DNA of 64,000 nucleotides from positions 20,177,067-20,241,066 of the forward strand of contig OX344758.2 in the NCBI GenBank assembly GCA_947034885.2. The letters are read 5' to 3'. The notes beneath the pieces are model-generated. The model saw nothing but the letters and a program-made list of their open reading frames with translations, did not search any database and was not told where the DNA came from. Position 1 is the first letter of the stretch; the number at the start of each line of letters is the position of its first letter. This DNA is from Thuidium tamariscinum. Lineage: Eukaryota > Streptophyta > Bryopsida > Hypnales > Thuidiaceae. Below are positions 12,922-25,655 of the stretch, in pieces. The position numbers were made by a program, and so were the translations under genes.

Positions 12922-14349
12922 TATTTAGCAAGTTCCATGATGCACGAAAAATATTGGAAAGAACTTGCAAATGACAATGAACACAAGCAACAATACAAAT
13001 TTGTAATTCAAATGTCAACTGGAGAAATCATGCACCAAAATTTTGGTGGCTTTTCCTCCATCATTGTGTGTGGTACTCCACTTCGATCCTGTAATAAACT
13101 CTAATTACAAAACAACTTAGTGGTGTAAACAAATGCACAGAAATGCTTGGCGCTTCCACAAAGACATCGTAGGCCCTCAACCAATGTGGCGAATAGGCAT
13201 AGTGCTCAAGCACGCGGAGTGGTGATCATGGAAGTGCAGGAGCTAGTGATTTCCTACAATTAACTACAACAACATGGCGAAGTGGAGAATTTAAAAGATG
13301 GCATATAGGCTACATCCGTACGTCGGCCTATTCTTTGGCGCCAACATTAGGGTTTCAAGTGAGACCCTCATGGTATCGGACGCCCTTGCCAAATATAGCT
13401 GGCAATGAAGCTTCAAAGATGTTACCCAGCTAATGCCATTGTGGCCACCAAGGTATCAACCTAGGTGCATGGATGGTGAAAAATCTTGATTTTTCTTAAT
13501 TTTTTTGTATAGGAGGTTTGCGTGTAAAGATTTTTGAGTGCAAAATGGCTCCAAGGCGCCAAATTAAAAATCCTTGGTCAATAGGTAGGATTCCACACTA
13601 TTTCCGTATTATTGGATTAGGTACGAGTTGCCTTTTGAAAAGCTCTTTATTCCCCATCTTTCTTATATATTTCATAAAAGGAATCTGTTTTTCTATTAAG
13701 TCCCACTCATGTTTATCCAAATTCCACACTAGTTGATTGATTCTGCCATAAAATAGCAAGACCTCTACCTTCTTCAGGCCTCAAAACACTAGTGTGATGT
13801 GTATTCTATAGAATTCCCCTTCTTGATCCCTTGAGCAAAGCATACATTAAAAGATTTTTGAACCCTCAAAGAGGCTTCTAAAATGGTCTCAATTGAAGAC
13901 CTTAATTGGATTTAAATGTGCACTTGTCAAAGAAGACCTGTACAACTTTTTTCTTCTATTTCCACGCATTTTTGACATCATGATGTTTACAAAAGTACAA
14001 CCTTTTTATTGGACAATGGGACACTAGGTACTTCTTGTCATTTAAATCTTAAGTACGTTAAGGGATTATTTTATACAAAAAAAGACAAATTTAGTGCAAC
14101 TAAGTACTAATGGTTCTTAAGTCTTTAGTACTATGAATGAACCCTTTTATTTTTAATAGATCATGGGTACTTCATGCCCATGATGTTTGCACAATGAAAT
14201 GCATCTTATTGGAAAATAAGACATTAGATATTTTTTTGTCATTCAAGTCTTTGGTGCTATAAATAAATTCTTTATTTTAACAAATTCATAGGTACTTGAT
14301 GAAATCCATAGAAGGTAGTGACACATATTATGTATTTAGGCTATCATCT
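12922..14349. other. Probable 5' flank of the hAT element, then unassigned DNA
   Basis: 12922-13480 is GC-richer, next to the hAT start codon, and may be its promoter side. I could not find a hAT terminus with an 8-bp duplication. 13500-14350 may hold LINE 3' sequence too decayed to read. Confidence 0.35.
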
Positions 14350-17262
14350 CTAACCTTGAATAAATAGCTTTGCATGTCAATCCCTAAAGGTCTTTTTGAG
14401 GATTCAAAAATCTTCTAATGCTTACCCCACTTGGTACTGCTAATAGAGTACACATAGTAGGTAAGATGATGTAATTTCTATCCCTTTAGTTTAGGGGCTA
14501 CCTGTGGATGTAGTCTTTAAGCTTGATTCCTTCATTATCTGGGATTTTAGCCACCAATTGATGGCCTTATTGGCTAAATATTTGGTTGTAGTTTTTTCCA
14601 CACTATACCTACTTAGTTCCACACTGTTGAACCATTATGAATTTGAAATTTTGAGCGGGTGAAATACTCCATCCTAAGAGCCCAACAACCTTTTTGATAG
14701 GGTTGAAAATGACTAAGCTGGAACCTCAAAATTATACTAGAGGTTAGAATTCTCAGGCTCACATGCTAGAATCTACTTTTTCATTAATGCTCTTACCACA
14801 TCCTATAGGTTAATCATATTAATACCACCCACTTCCCTCTCCTAATGGCCTAGTTATATTAGATCCACACAATTCTTGTACAAGCTCTATGCATTGACCC
14901 TAACTATATATAATCTCTTGTGTATGCTATCATGTGTCTAATCCCAGCTTTGGTATTCCCTAATTTTGAGACAAAGGACAACAATGTTGATACCAAGATA
15001 ACATTGTTTACAATAATCCCTCTTCTTGTGGAGTTGTACATCAATATTGTAGCTTTTTCAATGTCCATTCCTATAGAAAAGAATCCATTGATTGTATAGA
15101 TAAGTGCATACCAAAAGATATTCCAAGCAATTTACAACATTGTCGTCATCTACCTATACAATGGTGAGTAGCTAGATCCATTGGAGCCAAATCGGTACCT
15201 CCTTACAACTCCATTAACAATATGACTTGTTCCAATTAAGTATAAGTCCAAAATCCATATAAAAGCATTCAATGAAGTTGATTGCATTTTGAACTGAGAC
15301 TTCTTCCCCGAGTAGTGTAAAAGACATATCGTACGTAAATTGTGCTAATCTATTATCTTTCGCCTCTTGCTAGGCTTGTCCCTTTTATTACTCCTATCTC
15401 CATCCTGGCTTTCATCATTGCATTGAAAGCCTCTACAACAATAAGAAATAGACATGGGACTAATGGACACCCTTGTGACACCCTCCTTTCAATGACAAAC
15501 AACAAATATTGTGAATTGTTAACTTTGATTAAAGTTTTGGAATCTTTAAACAATAGCTTAGTCATATTGATGAATACCTACAAGATCCCTAGTGCCTCCA
15601 TTACTCAAAATGAGAAACTCTACTTGTCGGATCATATTCTCTAGAGAAACCCAATTTCAAGAAGATAAAGGGCTATTTGGAATGTTCCGCCTATGCAACC
15701 ATCTCATGAGACAATAGAATATTGTGAAGAATAAACCTCATTAGGAGAATTGCGGATTGATCAAAGTCAATTACTTCCATTAATATTGGTCAAAGCCTTA
15801 ACCCCTAAAGGACCAACATGCCTTTTTTGGCAACATAGCAATTTTGGACAGGTACGTGTAGCTAGAGATTTCCATATTTTGGAACCAAACTTTAATACAA
15901 GGTGTGGACGAGGAGTATCTTCAAAGCCCAACAATTTTCGGGACTTTTGACTACATGGTTGGAAAATTATCGCATAAAATGTTGTTTATTTTTCAACTTG
16001 GGCAGATTGGGCAGATAAAAAAAATCACTTTTTCTGGAAATAAAAATTTGAAATTGGTTTTATAGATTTATATATACATGGAAAGCTTTGAATCATTCCA
16101 TTTGGATTAATGAGTCAAAAGTTATGAAGAATTTTAGTTTGTGAGTAGTTATGGATTCTCTTCTCTAAAATAAACTTTGAAGTCCTTTATTTTATTCAAT
16201 TTTTAATATTTTTGAAAAAAAATAAAAACATTGGTTGTAGATTTTTTATTACAACATTTGAACCATTGGGATTGTCATTTTTCAATTCAATAAATAAATT
16301 GTTACCATTTTTGTATTTTGAACCATTTTTTACTTCTTTTTACTTACTATTTTTTTTGTACATGTTGTACAATTCCAAATGATATGAAAATTTTCAAGCA
16401 TGTAGCCAACTTGAATTGGAGAATGAATACAAAGAGTTGAAACCATTTTGGACATTTTTTCATACAAATGTGGCCTTCTGAAGTGCAGCTGCCCGGATTT
16501 TCGCAGTGGAAAAAAATGATTTTTGTAACTTCAAACACTAATATCTTGCAATCTACATAGCGAAAATTTCTGAAATTTTTTCTACATCTTCCCAAACTAA
16601 TGCACTAAAAGATCCTACGGTTATATGTGTCAAAAAATGTTTTTTTTTCTGAAATTTGATAGCTATCCTAGAAATGACAGTTTTGGAGCAGTTTTGGTGG
16701 AAACATAGTTGTGGTGGAAACATAGTTGTGGTCCTTCAGGGGTTAATTGCAATGTTTTACTAAACACCTTTAGTTTTAGGCCATGTGTTAACAACATGAT
16801 TGGCCTCCAGTTGGTGAATTTACTCTTTTCTTATCTTTTGTGGAATAACAAAATGAATCATGTTGTGACCCAATTGGAAGTCTCCGCATTTCTACAGCTT
16901 TAGAGACCATACGTAGGTAATCTTCTTTAATTGTATCCTTGGAGTGGATTTGGAAGAATTTTGTGACTACTTCATTTGACCCTCACTGATGCCTTTCCAA
17001 CTTCCATGCCTTATAATTCTTCTAAACTAATGGGCATGTTCAATACGATAGCTATTATTGCATTACCCTTTCTCCTAGACAAGCCAAAAATTGTATTACA
17101 ACCACCTCTTTAGCAACACTATCAACTGACTATGTATATAACTTCTGGTAGTATTGAGCGCAGGTATCTTCTATACCTTTGTGATCATAATGAATTATGC
17201 CCTCCTGTGAGCCCTCGATTTAGTGCCATGAACTCATTGATTCTTTTTTTTCGATTTCCAAC
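14350..17262 (-). pseudogene. LINE (L1-type) reverse transcriptase pseudogene, interrupted by a TTAA element
   Basis: Minus-strand pieces, 5' to 3': DYLRMVSKAVEMRRLPIGSQ and NSPTGGQS (about 16790-16930) correspond to the RT segment before WRPI.LL. The coding then meets TTAA at 16743-16746. After the insertion it resumes at 15801 with RL.PILMEVIDFDQSAILLM, FIFLKLGFSREYD, then SQGCPLVPCLFLIVVEAFNA (15400-15480) and QFTYDMSFTLLGEEVSVQNA (about 15290-15340), where the catalytic YADD has decayed to F-T-Y-D. Downstream are INMINL.DVVRALMKK and ILACEPENSNL (about 14700-14840). Stops and frameshifts are frequent. Upstream endonuclease sequence was not found. Confidence 0.75.
15798..16746 (-). mobile_element. 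TTAA-flanked element inserted in the LINE
   Basis: Termini are TTAA-CCCCTAAAGGACC and CCTTCAGGGG-TTAA, 941 bp between the TTAA sites. The LINE frame on both sides joins exactly if the element and one TTAA are removed (KTLQ/THLQ-L-R-L..). The interior shares text with copies at 5789, 20411 and 40689 (for example CTGCCCGGATTTTCGCA). No transposase ORF. Confidence 0.75.
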
Positions 17263-17266
17263 AAAA

Positions 17267-17575
17267 TTAACCCCTAAAGGTTTTTGACTATGTTTTCACC
17301 ACAACCGCTCCAAAATTGTCATTTCTAGGACAACTACCAAACTTTTGAAAAAAAACATTTTTGGAATAATGTAACCATAGGATCTTTTAATGCACTAGTT
17401 TGTAAACATATAGAAAAAATTTCAAAAATTTCCACCATGTAGATTGCAAGATATTAATGTTTGAAGTTACAAAAATCATTTTTTACCATTGCGGTAATCC
17501 GGGCACTTGAATTTCAAAAGTTCACATTTGTATGAAAAAATTAGGAAACAATTTTGTTTGCTTTCTCATTTAATT
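17267..17575 (+). mobile_element. Truncated TTAA element
   Basis: Left end TTAA-CCCCTAAAGGTTTTTG matches the copy at 5789 for about 300 bp. The right part is missing. It abuts the 5' edge of the recognisable LINE sequence. Confidence 0.6.
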
Positions 17576-18499
17576 ACCTATGGGAAGAAAATGAGATTCG
17601 AAATGATCTCCTACATACTTTTAAGGATAGGCCTATGCTATCTATAGTTTATACACTAAAAATAATTAAATAAAATGTAGGAATAATGACAACAACAAGA
17701 ATTAAATTCAAATTAGAAGTTCAATGAAGTATATCAGTCAAAGATTGGTTGATTGAAATGGTCTCACGCTTGTAATAATTTTTGGTAATAATTTTAAACT
17801 GATCTCCAATTCATTTATAAAGCTTGCTTTATGTACAAAACTACAAATGTTCTCTTATGTTAACTTTTGCTAAGAATTCAAATCAGTTTTGAATAATACA
17901 AGCAACGTCTATAAAAGTTCTACATGTGCATTGATAGTAGATGTAGAGGTTCTTTAAATAAGAAAGGAAAAATTGTGAATGGTTATTAGTATGTCAAGAA
18001 TGTCCACATGGGACAATTGTATTTCAAAATTTCATTTACATTACCTCTATAAATTAATAATTGTAGTACATTCTTTCTCAAAAAAAATGGGAAGGAAGTA
18101 AGAAAATGTAAATTTTTGAAATATATTATAAATATAGTAATGAATAGCTCATTCTAATAAGGTAGGATAAATAGGATGACAATGAATTCTTCTTGATTCT
18201 TCTTTGTGATCAATAAATTAGGCATGTTTAAAAATTCAATCATTAAGTGTTTCAAATAGTATATCATTTGAACTTTATCCTAAAATTTGAAGAAGTTGCA
18301 ACAAATCTATTGCCTAAGGAGCCCAAATTGAATCTCTACCAAGTAAATGAATAATTCATTTTCTATTACATAAGAAGGGCACATGTCTTATTCAAATTTA
18401 GGCTTCAAATGCTTCAAATGAGTAGAAGTTCAATTCATCATTGATGGAAGCAATGAGCCCTATTTATATACAATTAATAACCGATTGAATATTTTAAAT
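17576..18499. other. AT-rich DNA, nothing recognised
   Basis: No coding signal or repeat partner found in the window. Confidence 0.5.
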
Positions 18500-20375
18500 C
18501 ACTATAAGAAAGCCATGTTTTAGGTGATGTTGAATATAACAATTGACGTTCAAATTGATAGTTTTTTGGTCTTGTCAAATACAACAATCTAGGTTTTTAT
18601 ATTAGCAATGATGTACAATATAACACATTAGATGAAATCTGAGGGCATTACAAGACCGTTTCGGGTCTGTTCCCGAAATGGCAATGCCGCAGACCCTTGT
18701 CAGGCCGACTTTTATCGGAAAAAAAAAAAAAAAAAAAATCTTTTTTTGGGTCCTGAAATATGAAAATAAGTCCAATTTTTTTTTTTGAAAAAAAAAAGAA
18801 TTTATTATGTGGCAGTGTCCTGACCACATAGGATTCGAGTTCACAAGGCAGAAACTGCGTTCCCGCAGTCCGGGAACCCGCAGCCTCCTAATGCCCTCAA
18901 ATTTCTTCTAATGTAAAGATGTTACATTGTACATCACTACTAACATAAAAACCTGGATTGTTGTATTCAACACTTGAGACGAAAAACTATCAACTTAGAT
19001 GTAAATAAAAGAATCATTTCTTTTAATGAATATGGCAACTTGGCTATTTCACTGTTAGCATTCCATTTCAATTAGTTGGGCATAATTTATATATTCACAT
19101 ATTGTAATTGACATATAACCTCATAGCCAATAATTCTTTGATAATTTCTAAATAAGGACATAGATAAATCGCAAAATAGCATATAAAATACTATTTTGTA
19201 CTTTGACTTCAGAACTATAGAAGAAAATTTTGCCAGAATGGCTTAGGTGTAACATACCTCCACCTATATTTGTTTATGGTGCTTATCATCTTATATGGGA
19301 TACATGAAGGCACTTATTGATAGCCATGCATCACTACAAAGAACTTGTGTTTTTTGTGGAGTTACAAAAAAATAAGTCATGTTTTTATTGACATTGGTGT
19401 GTTTAAAATTTTGATCATATGCAAGGTAGGTTTTTGTTGCATGTTAGAAAAAATGTGGAGATGTCAAAGCAAAAATAGGTTGATGACATAAGAGATGTGT
19501 ATGTTTTTATAAACATCAAATAAAACATGGGCATGTTTTTTAGAATGTCTTGCAAAACCTGAAAGTGCCACTTCAATTAGGGGGTCCTATATTTCAATTA
19601 TCCCACATCCTTTGTCATGGATGGATAGTGGATTTTACCATAAAAGGAACCTCTCCTCCCTTCATTTTCACTAAATGCCAATGAAATCATTAATTGAGTT
19701 TGCCATCAAAAAATTTTTTGATGGTAAATGATAAATTTTTAATAAATTTTAGAATTTTTCTTATTAATTTTTTTGGACTTTTAAGAAAATATATTTTTTA
19801 TATAATTAAATTATTATTGTTTTTGAATAATTATTCTATACAATTAATGTCAAAAATAATGTCTCATGAAATGTCTACATATCCTATATGATGTTGAAAC
19901 ATAGGTTGGTTGTGTATGCTGACATGACATGCCACGTCATCTCTTTATGTCCATGTCACATAATTTCCACATCAATTTTTTTCCTACACTACTTACTTGT
20001 TCTTTTATTTTTCATCCTGGGTTATTTTTCATCTTGGGCAAGCGGACAACCATTTTATCTTTGACTACAATAATTTTATGTTATTTACCCTTAGTTAAAT
20101 TTGACCAACGATGTTGATGTGGCTATGAATGTTTTTCTGGATGATCTTGAAAACATCTTATGTCTATAGTAATGTCTAAGACTACATCATGTTTTTTATG
20201 ACACCAATTTGTTGTCATTATAATTTAGCAATGCTTTCTACACCATCTAACCAAAATTTAAACTTTTTCAATTTCTGTCCATTGAACATCCCAATGTTTT
20301 TGGGACGTATTATGTTAGCTAGAACATGCTATATTTTTGGCTTGTCACCACAAAAAACAGGGGTTTCTTATAGTG
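18500..20375. mobile_element. CACTA-like element(s), composite
   Basis: Left terminus CACTATAAGAAAGCC at 18500 and right terminus GGTTTCTTATAGTG at 20375, with AAT on both sides. The right half (from 19331, CACTACAAAGAACTTG) resembles 7087-8448 in its interior. Two elements, 18500-19010 and 19331-20375, are an alternative reading. Confidence 0.42.
18625..18914. mobile_element. 290-bp MITE with TTTGAGGGCATT ends
   Basis: Ends ACATTAGATGAAATCTGAGG and CCTCAAATTTCTTCTAATGT are near-perfect inverses. A second copy in the other orientation lies at 33034-33327. It sits near the centre of an inverted repeat (18545-18622 against 18915-19000). Confidence 0.6.
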
Positions 20376-20410
20376 AATGTAGTTTAATGAACACATTGCA
20401 ATAATGAATT

Positions 20411-21484
20411 TTAACCCCTTAATGGTTTTGATTATGTTTTTATCAAAATGCTATCACGTAAAGTGACATCGGGGTCAAACTACTATTTGATGTAGAATGA
20501 CCCTAATGTCACTTTACATGACAGCTTTAGGGATGTGTTTGTTACACATTTTTATTTTATTATTCATTGTATGTTTAATATTCAATGCAATTGATTTGTT
20601 GTGTACTATGATCTTTATTTACACAACAATACTCTAAAATTGCCATTTCTAATATAAGAACCAAACTTTTGAAAAATAATAATTTTAGACACCTATAATT
20701 GTTGGATCTTACACTATGCTAGATTGAAAAGATGTGGGAAAATTTTTAGAACTTTCTACCATCAATAAAAAAATGCCAAGATCTATGGCAATCTACACTT
20801 TGTAGAATGTAGAGTCACATTTGTATGAAAAAATGTACAGAATGAGGTGCTATTTTAGATCTGGTCTTCAAAGCCAATTCACAAGACACTTGAAAATTTT
20901 CAAAGTGTTTGGAATTTGTTGGGAAATTGTACCAAGAAGAAAGAAGCAGAGATTAGAGAATGATTTAAAATACTGAATTGTTAAAAATTCAATTACAGAA
21001 TTGAAAAATGCCAATGTCAATAGTTGTAACATTGTAATATTAAATCTACTCCCAATGATTTTTTTTTCAAAAATATTGAATATAAGATTAAATTTAAAAG
21101 ACTTCAAAGTTATTGTAGAGTGTGAAATTCATAACAATCTACAAACTAAGACTTCAATCTCATAGTTTTTGTCTTATTAATCAAAATAGAATGATTCAGT
21201 ACTACTAATGTATATGTAAATTTAGAAAATCAATTTCAAATTTTCATTTCTTAAAAGAATAATTAAAAAAATTTCTAGGTTGCCCAATGAGGAATGAAAT
21301 CTACATATCATACAATAACTTTTTAAGCACATAGTCAAAAATTATGAAAATTGTTGTGCTAAAGCTACTCTTCTAACACATGTTGTGTAAAAATTTCAAA
21401 GAGAAAAATAAAAACACTATTTGTAGTTAACTACCCAAAATTGCTATGTTGCCAAAAAACTTAGCTTAGACATTTAGGGGTTAA
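20411..21484 (+). mobile_element. TTAA-flanked element with an internal insertion
   Basis: Begins TTAA-CCCCTTAATGG and ends CATTTAGGGG-TTAA. Relative to other copies it has about 175 extra bases at 20451-20630, which carry a strong hairpin (20456-20519). Confidence 0.65.
20456..20519. repeat. Hairpin inside the TTAA element
   Basis: GTAAAGTGACATCGGGGTCA pairs with TGACCCTAATGTCACTTTA across a loop of about 22 bases, with one mismatched position. It may be the end of a small nested element. Confidence 0.55.
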
Positions 21485-22349
21485 TTCAATTTTTAGTACT
21501 AAAAATATACATTCTATACATTATAAACATATTACATTATTAAAAAATTGGTATACATCAACAATCAACTGTCAATATTGATGAAGATAAAAGAAAAAAA
21601 CATAAAACATAATAGATATTATATGTGCTCATGTTAGAATTTATGTGTATTTCAATTAATACATAAATTTATCATACATATAAATCTATGTTGGTTTAAA
21701 GAATATAGTTGTCATATTGGTCTCTTTTATGAAGCATTGGTTTTCATTTATGTATGTGCCTATTTGAATACATGTTTTCTTTTGTGCGAATACAATCATA
21801 ACTTTCATTGCAATCATTTTATATTTTCTTCATTGCACTATACGATTTCATTTATTTTGACTTCATTTTAGAAAATTTCATTTACAATATAATTAATTTG
21901 TCATTCTTGTGCCCTTTTCTTCAATAATTTCAAATGATTTAATATATTTTTATATTTATAAATAAAATAATAAAGATAATAATAAAATAATAGCATTCTT
22001 AAATTCATCATTAAATTGAAATGTATATAATATATGGAAGATTGTTTAAAATATTTATTTTTTGTATTTTGAAATTATATTAAAGATTTACTTAATAATT
22101 TTGAGAATATTAAAATGATTTGTAAAGTGAATTAAATTTATTTTTCTTATTTAATCAAGTATTTAATACTAATATTTTTGTGCTTCATCTATTTTTTAAG
22201 ATTTGTAATCAATGTAAATCTTCTAAGTTCAACTTGTGAACAATTTGTATAGCCTTGTGCAATTGTTAAAGTCTTTTTTGTAACTTACCTATGTATTCTT
22301 TCAATTTTTAATTTTTAAAATAGTTTATCCATAATTCAATTCAATTTAT
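21485..22349. other. Very AT-rich DNA, nothing recognised
   Basis: Long A/T runs with short random frames only. Confidence 0.55.
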
Positions 22350-22561
22350 CACTGCAAGAGAAAGGGGTGTTTTAAATATAGTCCTAGAGATAAGATTTTA
22401 AGTAATGACCTTTTTACGAGATTTTAAGTAAGAAATACGTGTCTTTCTAGTAAAATTTTACTAGAAAGACACGTATTTCTTACTTAAAATCTCGTAAAAA
22501 GGTCATTACTTAAAATCTTATCTCTAGGACTATATTTAAAACACCCCTTTCTCTTGTAGTG
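22350..22561. repeat. 212-bp near-perfect palindrome with CACTA-type ends
   Basis: Two 106-bp arms meet at TAAAATTTTA (centre between 22455 and 22456). I see only one mismatch, at the outer ends (CACTGCAAGAG versus CTCTTGTAGTG). The ends match the En/Spm terminus CACTRCAAGA, and TTAT flanks both sides. Confidence 0.75.
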
Positions 22562-22717
22562 TTATAGATTCAATTGGAAACTCATAATTTTCACACTTTA
22601 AAACCAAATGTACAAAACAACTTTTGTGCATTTCTATTTGTTAAGAGTTTTTTGGCAATGCAAAGAATGATATGAAAGACTCCTATACTTCATTTTTCAT
22701 AAATTCATTTTATAGTC

Positions 22718-23095
22718 TTAACCCCTAAAGCACCAAGCTGCGTTTTTTGGCAACATAGTGATTTTGGGCAGCTCACTACGCATGGAGTTTTTATTTATTT
22801 TTCTTTGAAATTTTCATACAATGTGTGCCCAAGGAGTAGCTTTAAGACCCAACAATTTTCATAACTTTTGAGTACATGATTAAAAAGTTATTGCATGATA
22901 TGTCATTTTCATTCGACGGCGGGCAATCTGGGTAGCTCAAAAAACTTCTTCAAAAAACACTTTTTTAAAAATTTGAAATTTGAAATTGATTCTTTACATT
23001 TATATACACATGATAAGCTTTGAATCATTCCATTTGGATTAATTAAATGAAAGTTATGAAGAATTTTAGTTTGCGGGTAGGTATGGATTTGAAAG
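22718..23095 (-). mobile_element. Truncated TTAA element
   Basis: Left end TTAA-CCCCTAAAGCACC followed by GGCAACATAGTGATTTTGGG. It matches the reverse orientation of the family and stops at a polypyrimidine tract at 23097-23200. Confidence 0.55.
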
Positions 23096-23096
23096 C

Positions 23097-23200
23097 TCAA
23101 TTCTTCTTCTTCTTCTCTTTCTTTTTCCTTTCCTCTCCCCTCCTTTTTTTTCTTTTTTCCCTCCCCTCCTCCCCCCTCCCCCTCCCCCTCCCCCTCATTT
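23097..23200. repeat. Polypyrimidine tract upstream of HNL copy 1
   Basis: TTCTTC, TTTTCC and CCCCTC runs of about 100 bases directly before the conserved leader. Such tracts can sit in plant core promoters, but here it is only a composition signal. Confidence 0.5.
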
Positions 23201-23265
23201 ACCTTTTCTACGTAGGAGTGGGGGCCCAGTTCGGCGGAGGGCGGCTTTAGTGGGTTACCCGCCAT

Positions 23266-23495
23266 GTGTGCAGTCCTAATGTTGCCACGGCTTGCTCACA
23301 GATTCAGTGCATCTTCACATTCGCTTTGTCCCTTCGAACTCCGCAGTTCTCCCCACTCTGGACGTTCTCTCGCACCTCTGAAGCCACCCCATCGGAATCG
23401 CTTCTTGTGCATGTTCATGCGCGCTCGCATCACTCCTGCAAACTCTCCTTCATCGTCGCTACCACAGTCGGCGTCTGGGAACTTCCTCCTGCTCT
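23266..23495 (+). promoter_or_regulatory. Candidate first leader exon of HNL copy 1
   Basis: GC-richer block that resembles 56110-56392 upstream of copy 2, sharing phrases such as CTGCAAACTCTCCTKCATCG and GAACTCCGCA/CTCTG-type words. Both blocks end at matching splice donors (GCTCT^GTGAGT here, TAGCT^GTAAGT in copy 2). I infer an untranslated first exon and promoter-proximal region. No TATA box or transcription start can be fixed. Confidence 0.45.
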
Positions 23496-24469
23496 GTGAG
23501 TTTCATACTGTGTCCAGTTGTTTGCGGTGCGGACGTGACTTTCGCAAAGTAGTGGAATTAGGTTGCCTTGTCTACCCTTGAAAAGTACCTCATGACCACT
23601 CGTGGAGGCGCATATACGCAACTCTCTGGGTTTAATTGTTTTTGACAGTAAAGTTTCATACGGTGCCGCTAATTCGTTATTCCGCAACGTCACCTTCCCG
23701 TCATTGCAGGCCTGGTCGGCTTGAAGAGGACTGAGCTTGGAGAGGACTGAGCTGTTGATTCGTAAGCTTCCATTCCAGAGATTGGAGATTGCGAGATCGC
23801 CCAGGAATTCAAGGTACGTTGAAATCCGATTGAAAGCATGCCAAACTTCCAGTTCCATCTATCTGAACTGCAGTTGAAAGCAGCTCGGTCTGGTGAGTAT
23901 TGTTCTGAGATCGACTTTTTGTTGTCGTTAGAAGTTTGTCGTTCGCCTTTTTGTTGTTTGTTTATTGCTCTCCTGGCCATGTCTTCAACATAATTTGTGT
24001 CAAACCTGAGTTTGCATCTGAACTCATGAGAGTCGTTGCAATTAGAGATTTGCAGCTCACTGCTAGTCCGAAGTTTGGGCCAATGCATGTGACCGATTTC
24101 ATGATTGAATCTTGTTCCGCCAAAAACGATAACGCCTTCCTGTATAACTGCCGCCAGTCCTTTGTGAGACAAATTTCGATGCTTTTTTCGGGGGATTTGT
24201 GTGGCACAATCAGCGAGATTCATTCAAAGCAGTGTTTGATAATTTTTTCATTAGAATATGTTTACTGCAGTAATATTAAGTAATTATACAGTGTAAATTG
24301 TGGAGAAATTAGCGTGCAACAACCTAATCTATTTAGTGTAGTTTGCTTGAGTGTATGTAAATTAGATTGCTTAGATTGCATGGGTTGTACGGACTTGTGG
24401 TTATGCAAACATGTGTGCGTCTTTGGGCTTTAATTTGTGGTCTGGCGATTACTGGGAGTTCATTTCTGT

Positions 24470-25655
24470 TTGATGTCTTCATTGTTTTGCCGAGAATTAA
24501 GTGCGTTTGTAGGGCTGTCATTTAAAGAATTTCAATACCTTTGCCTCCAGCAAATGCGTGGGTACCACTCTAATTTCTGTCTGGATATACACTGGACGAT
24601 GCTAAGATGGATAACTGGAGTGGTTGGTGATGCAGTTTGCTGCTAAGAATAACCAGAGCTTTGAATCTACCGACAGCGGATGTCCGTTCTTCAATCTGAT
24701 CTGCCTCGATCGAGTTCTAATTAAGTTTCCAGATCTAACTGGTAACTACGCACTCTTCAAATTTTCGCTATTCGTTTACGAATGTTCTCTTGTCAATGCT
24801 CATCACATTCAAAAAATACTGAGATTCTCTTTTTGTGCTGTATGCATGAGATTTTGCCAATCTGTTGTGGAGAGTGTGGTACTCATCCGGCCGTTCTGCA
24901 CAGCTATTGAATTTGAATCGCTAACTCTTTCGATATGGATTGATGTGAAATATGGTTTAGCGAAGAAGTTTGTGCATACATGTATATCCATCTACTGATC
25001 GATAATGTCGTGTTTTAACTTTGCAGTGTTGCAAGATCGGACTTGACGTTCCATGTCCTGCGGTCTTTGGACTCCTGATAGGTTTTTCTATCTTGCCAAG
25101 ATTGATGCTGTTACTGTAGTTCTAATACCAACAGTTGAGCTTATTGATCATTCGATTTATGTCACATGGCTTAGGGTGATACTAGCAAGTTCGGTTTCGT
25201 TTGCGTTCTGTTGAAACTGAATTGAATGCTATCGATATCGTATCGTGTGATCTGAAACTATTTAGCAGGGTGTTTTTTTTTTCACTGTAGCAGTACACCA
25301 TGCAAGGAATGGAGGATGGTCCCTCCAAATTTAAATCACTGGGACTGAGCCACGACATTGGATTCTAGCTCCAAGAAGCCAGAAAAAAAACACCTGCTAT
25401 CTTGTGTACATCCATGTCCCTGTAAATTATTTTATTTTATGCATTGGTTTTGCAGGAGGGATTTGGACATTTTGTGTTCTTTTACAAGTGATGCATGATG
25501 GTTTGAGTGCTCTACTGTTTCCCAGTATTTTTTTGTAAGAATAGATCTGAGAATGATTTCCTTTGTCAACATGTAGGAGAGCACCTGCAAGGAGGGTTTC
25601 ATCTGGTGGGGTGACGGGCTGGACGTTGAGCATGGAATCACGGCCTGGAACCGAG
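24470..25655 (+). promoter_or_regulatory. Conserved HNL leader region, copy 1
   Basis: The whole stretch aligns by eye with 58340-59463 upstream of copy 2. The shared parts include the intron acceptor CAG^TGTTGCAAG near 25025 and a block reading GGTTTCATCTGGTGGGGTGA next to the start codon. Conservation across paralogues suggests transcribed leader exons and introns rather than random DNA. Confidence 0.5.
24636..24742 (+). other. Conserved upstream exon candidate, HNL copy 1
   Basis: Bounded by GATGCAG^TTTGC and ACTG^GTAAC. The counterpart in copy 2 is 58510-58619, with the same acceptor and a GACAG^GTGAC donor. In one frame both read LICLD(R/Q)VLIK(F/L)PD and the differences fall mostly at third codon positions, as in coding sequence. 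The 5' halves differ by a few bases, so the frames disagree there. It may be a 5' UTR exon, or the remnant of an extra N-terminal coding exon. It cannot join the ATG at 25632 without more exons. Confidence 0.4.

Noticed and set aside
23047..23265. Phe/Ser-rich and, on the other strand, Glu/Lys-rich frames
   Set aside because: Products of the polypyrimidine tract, with no domain.
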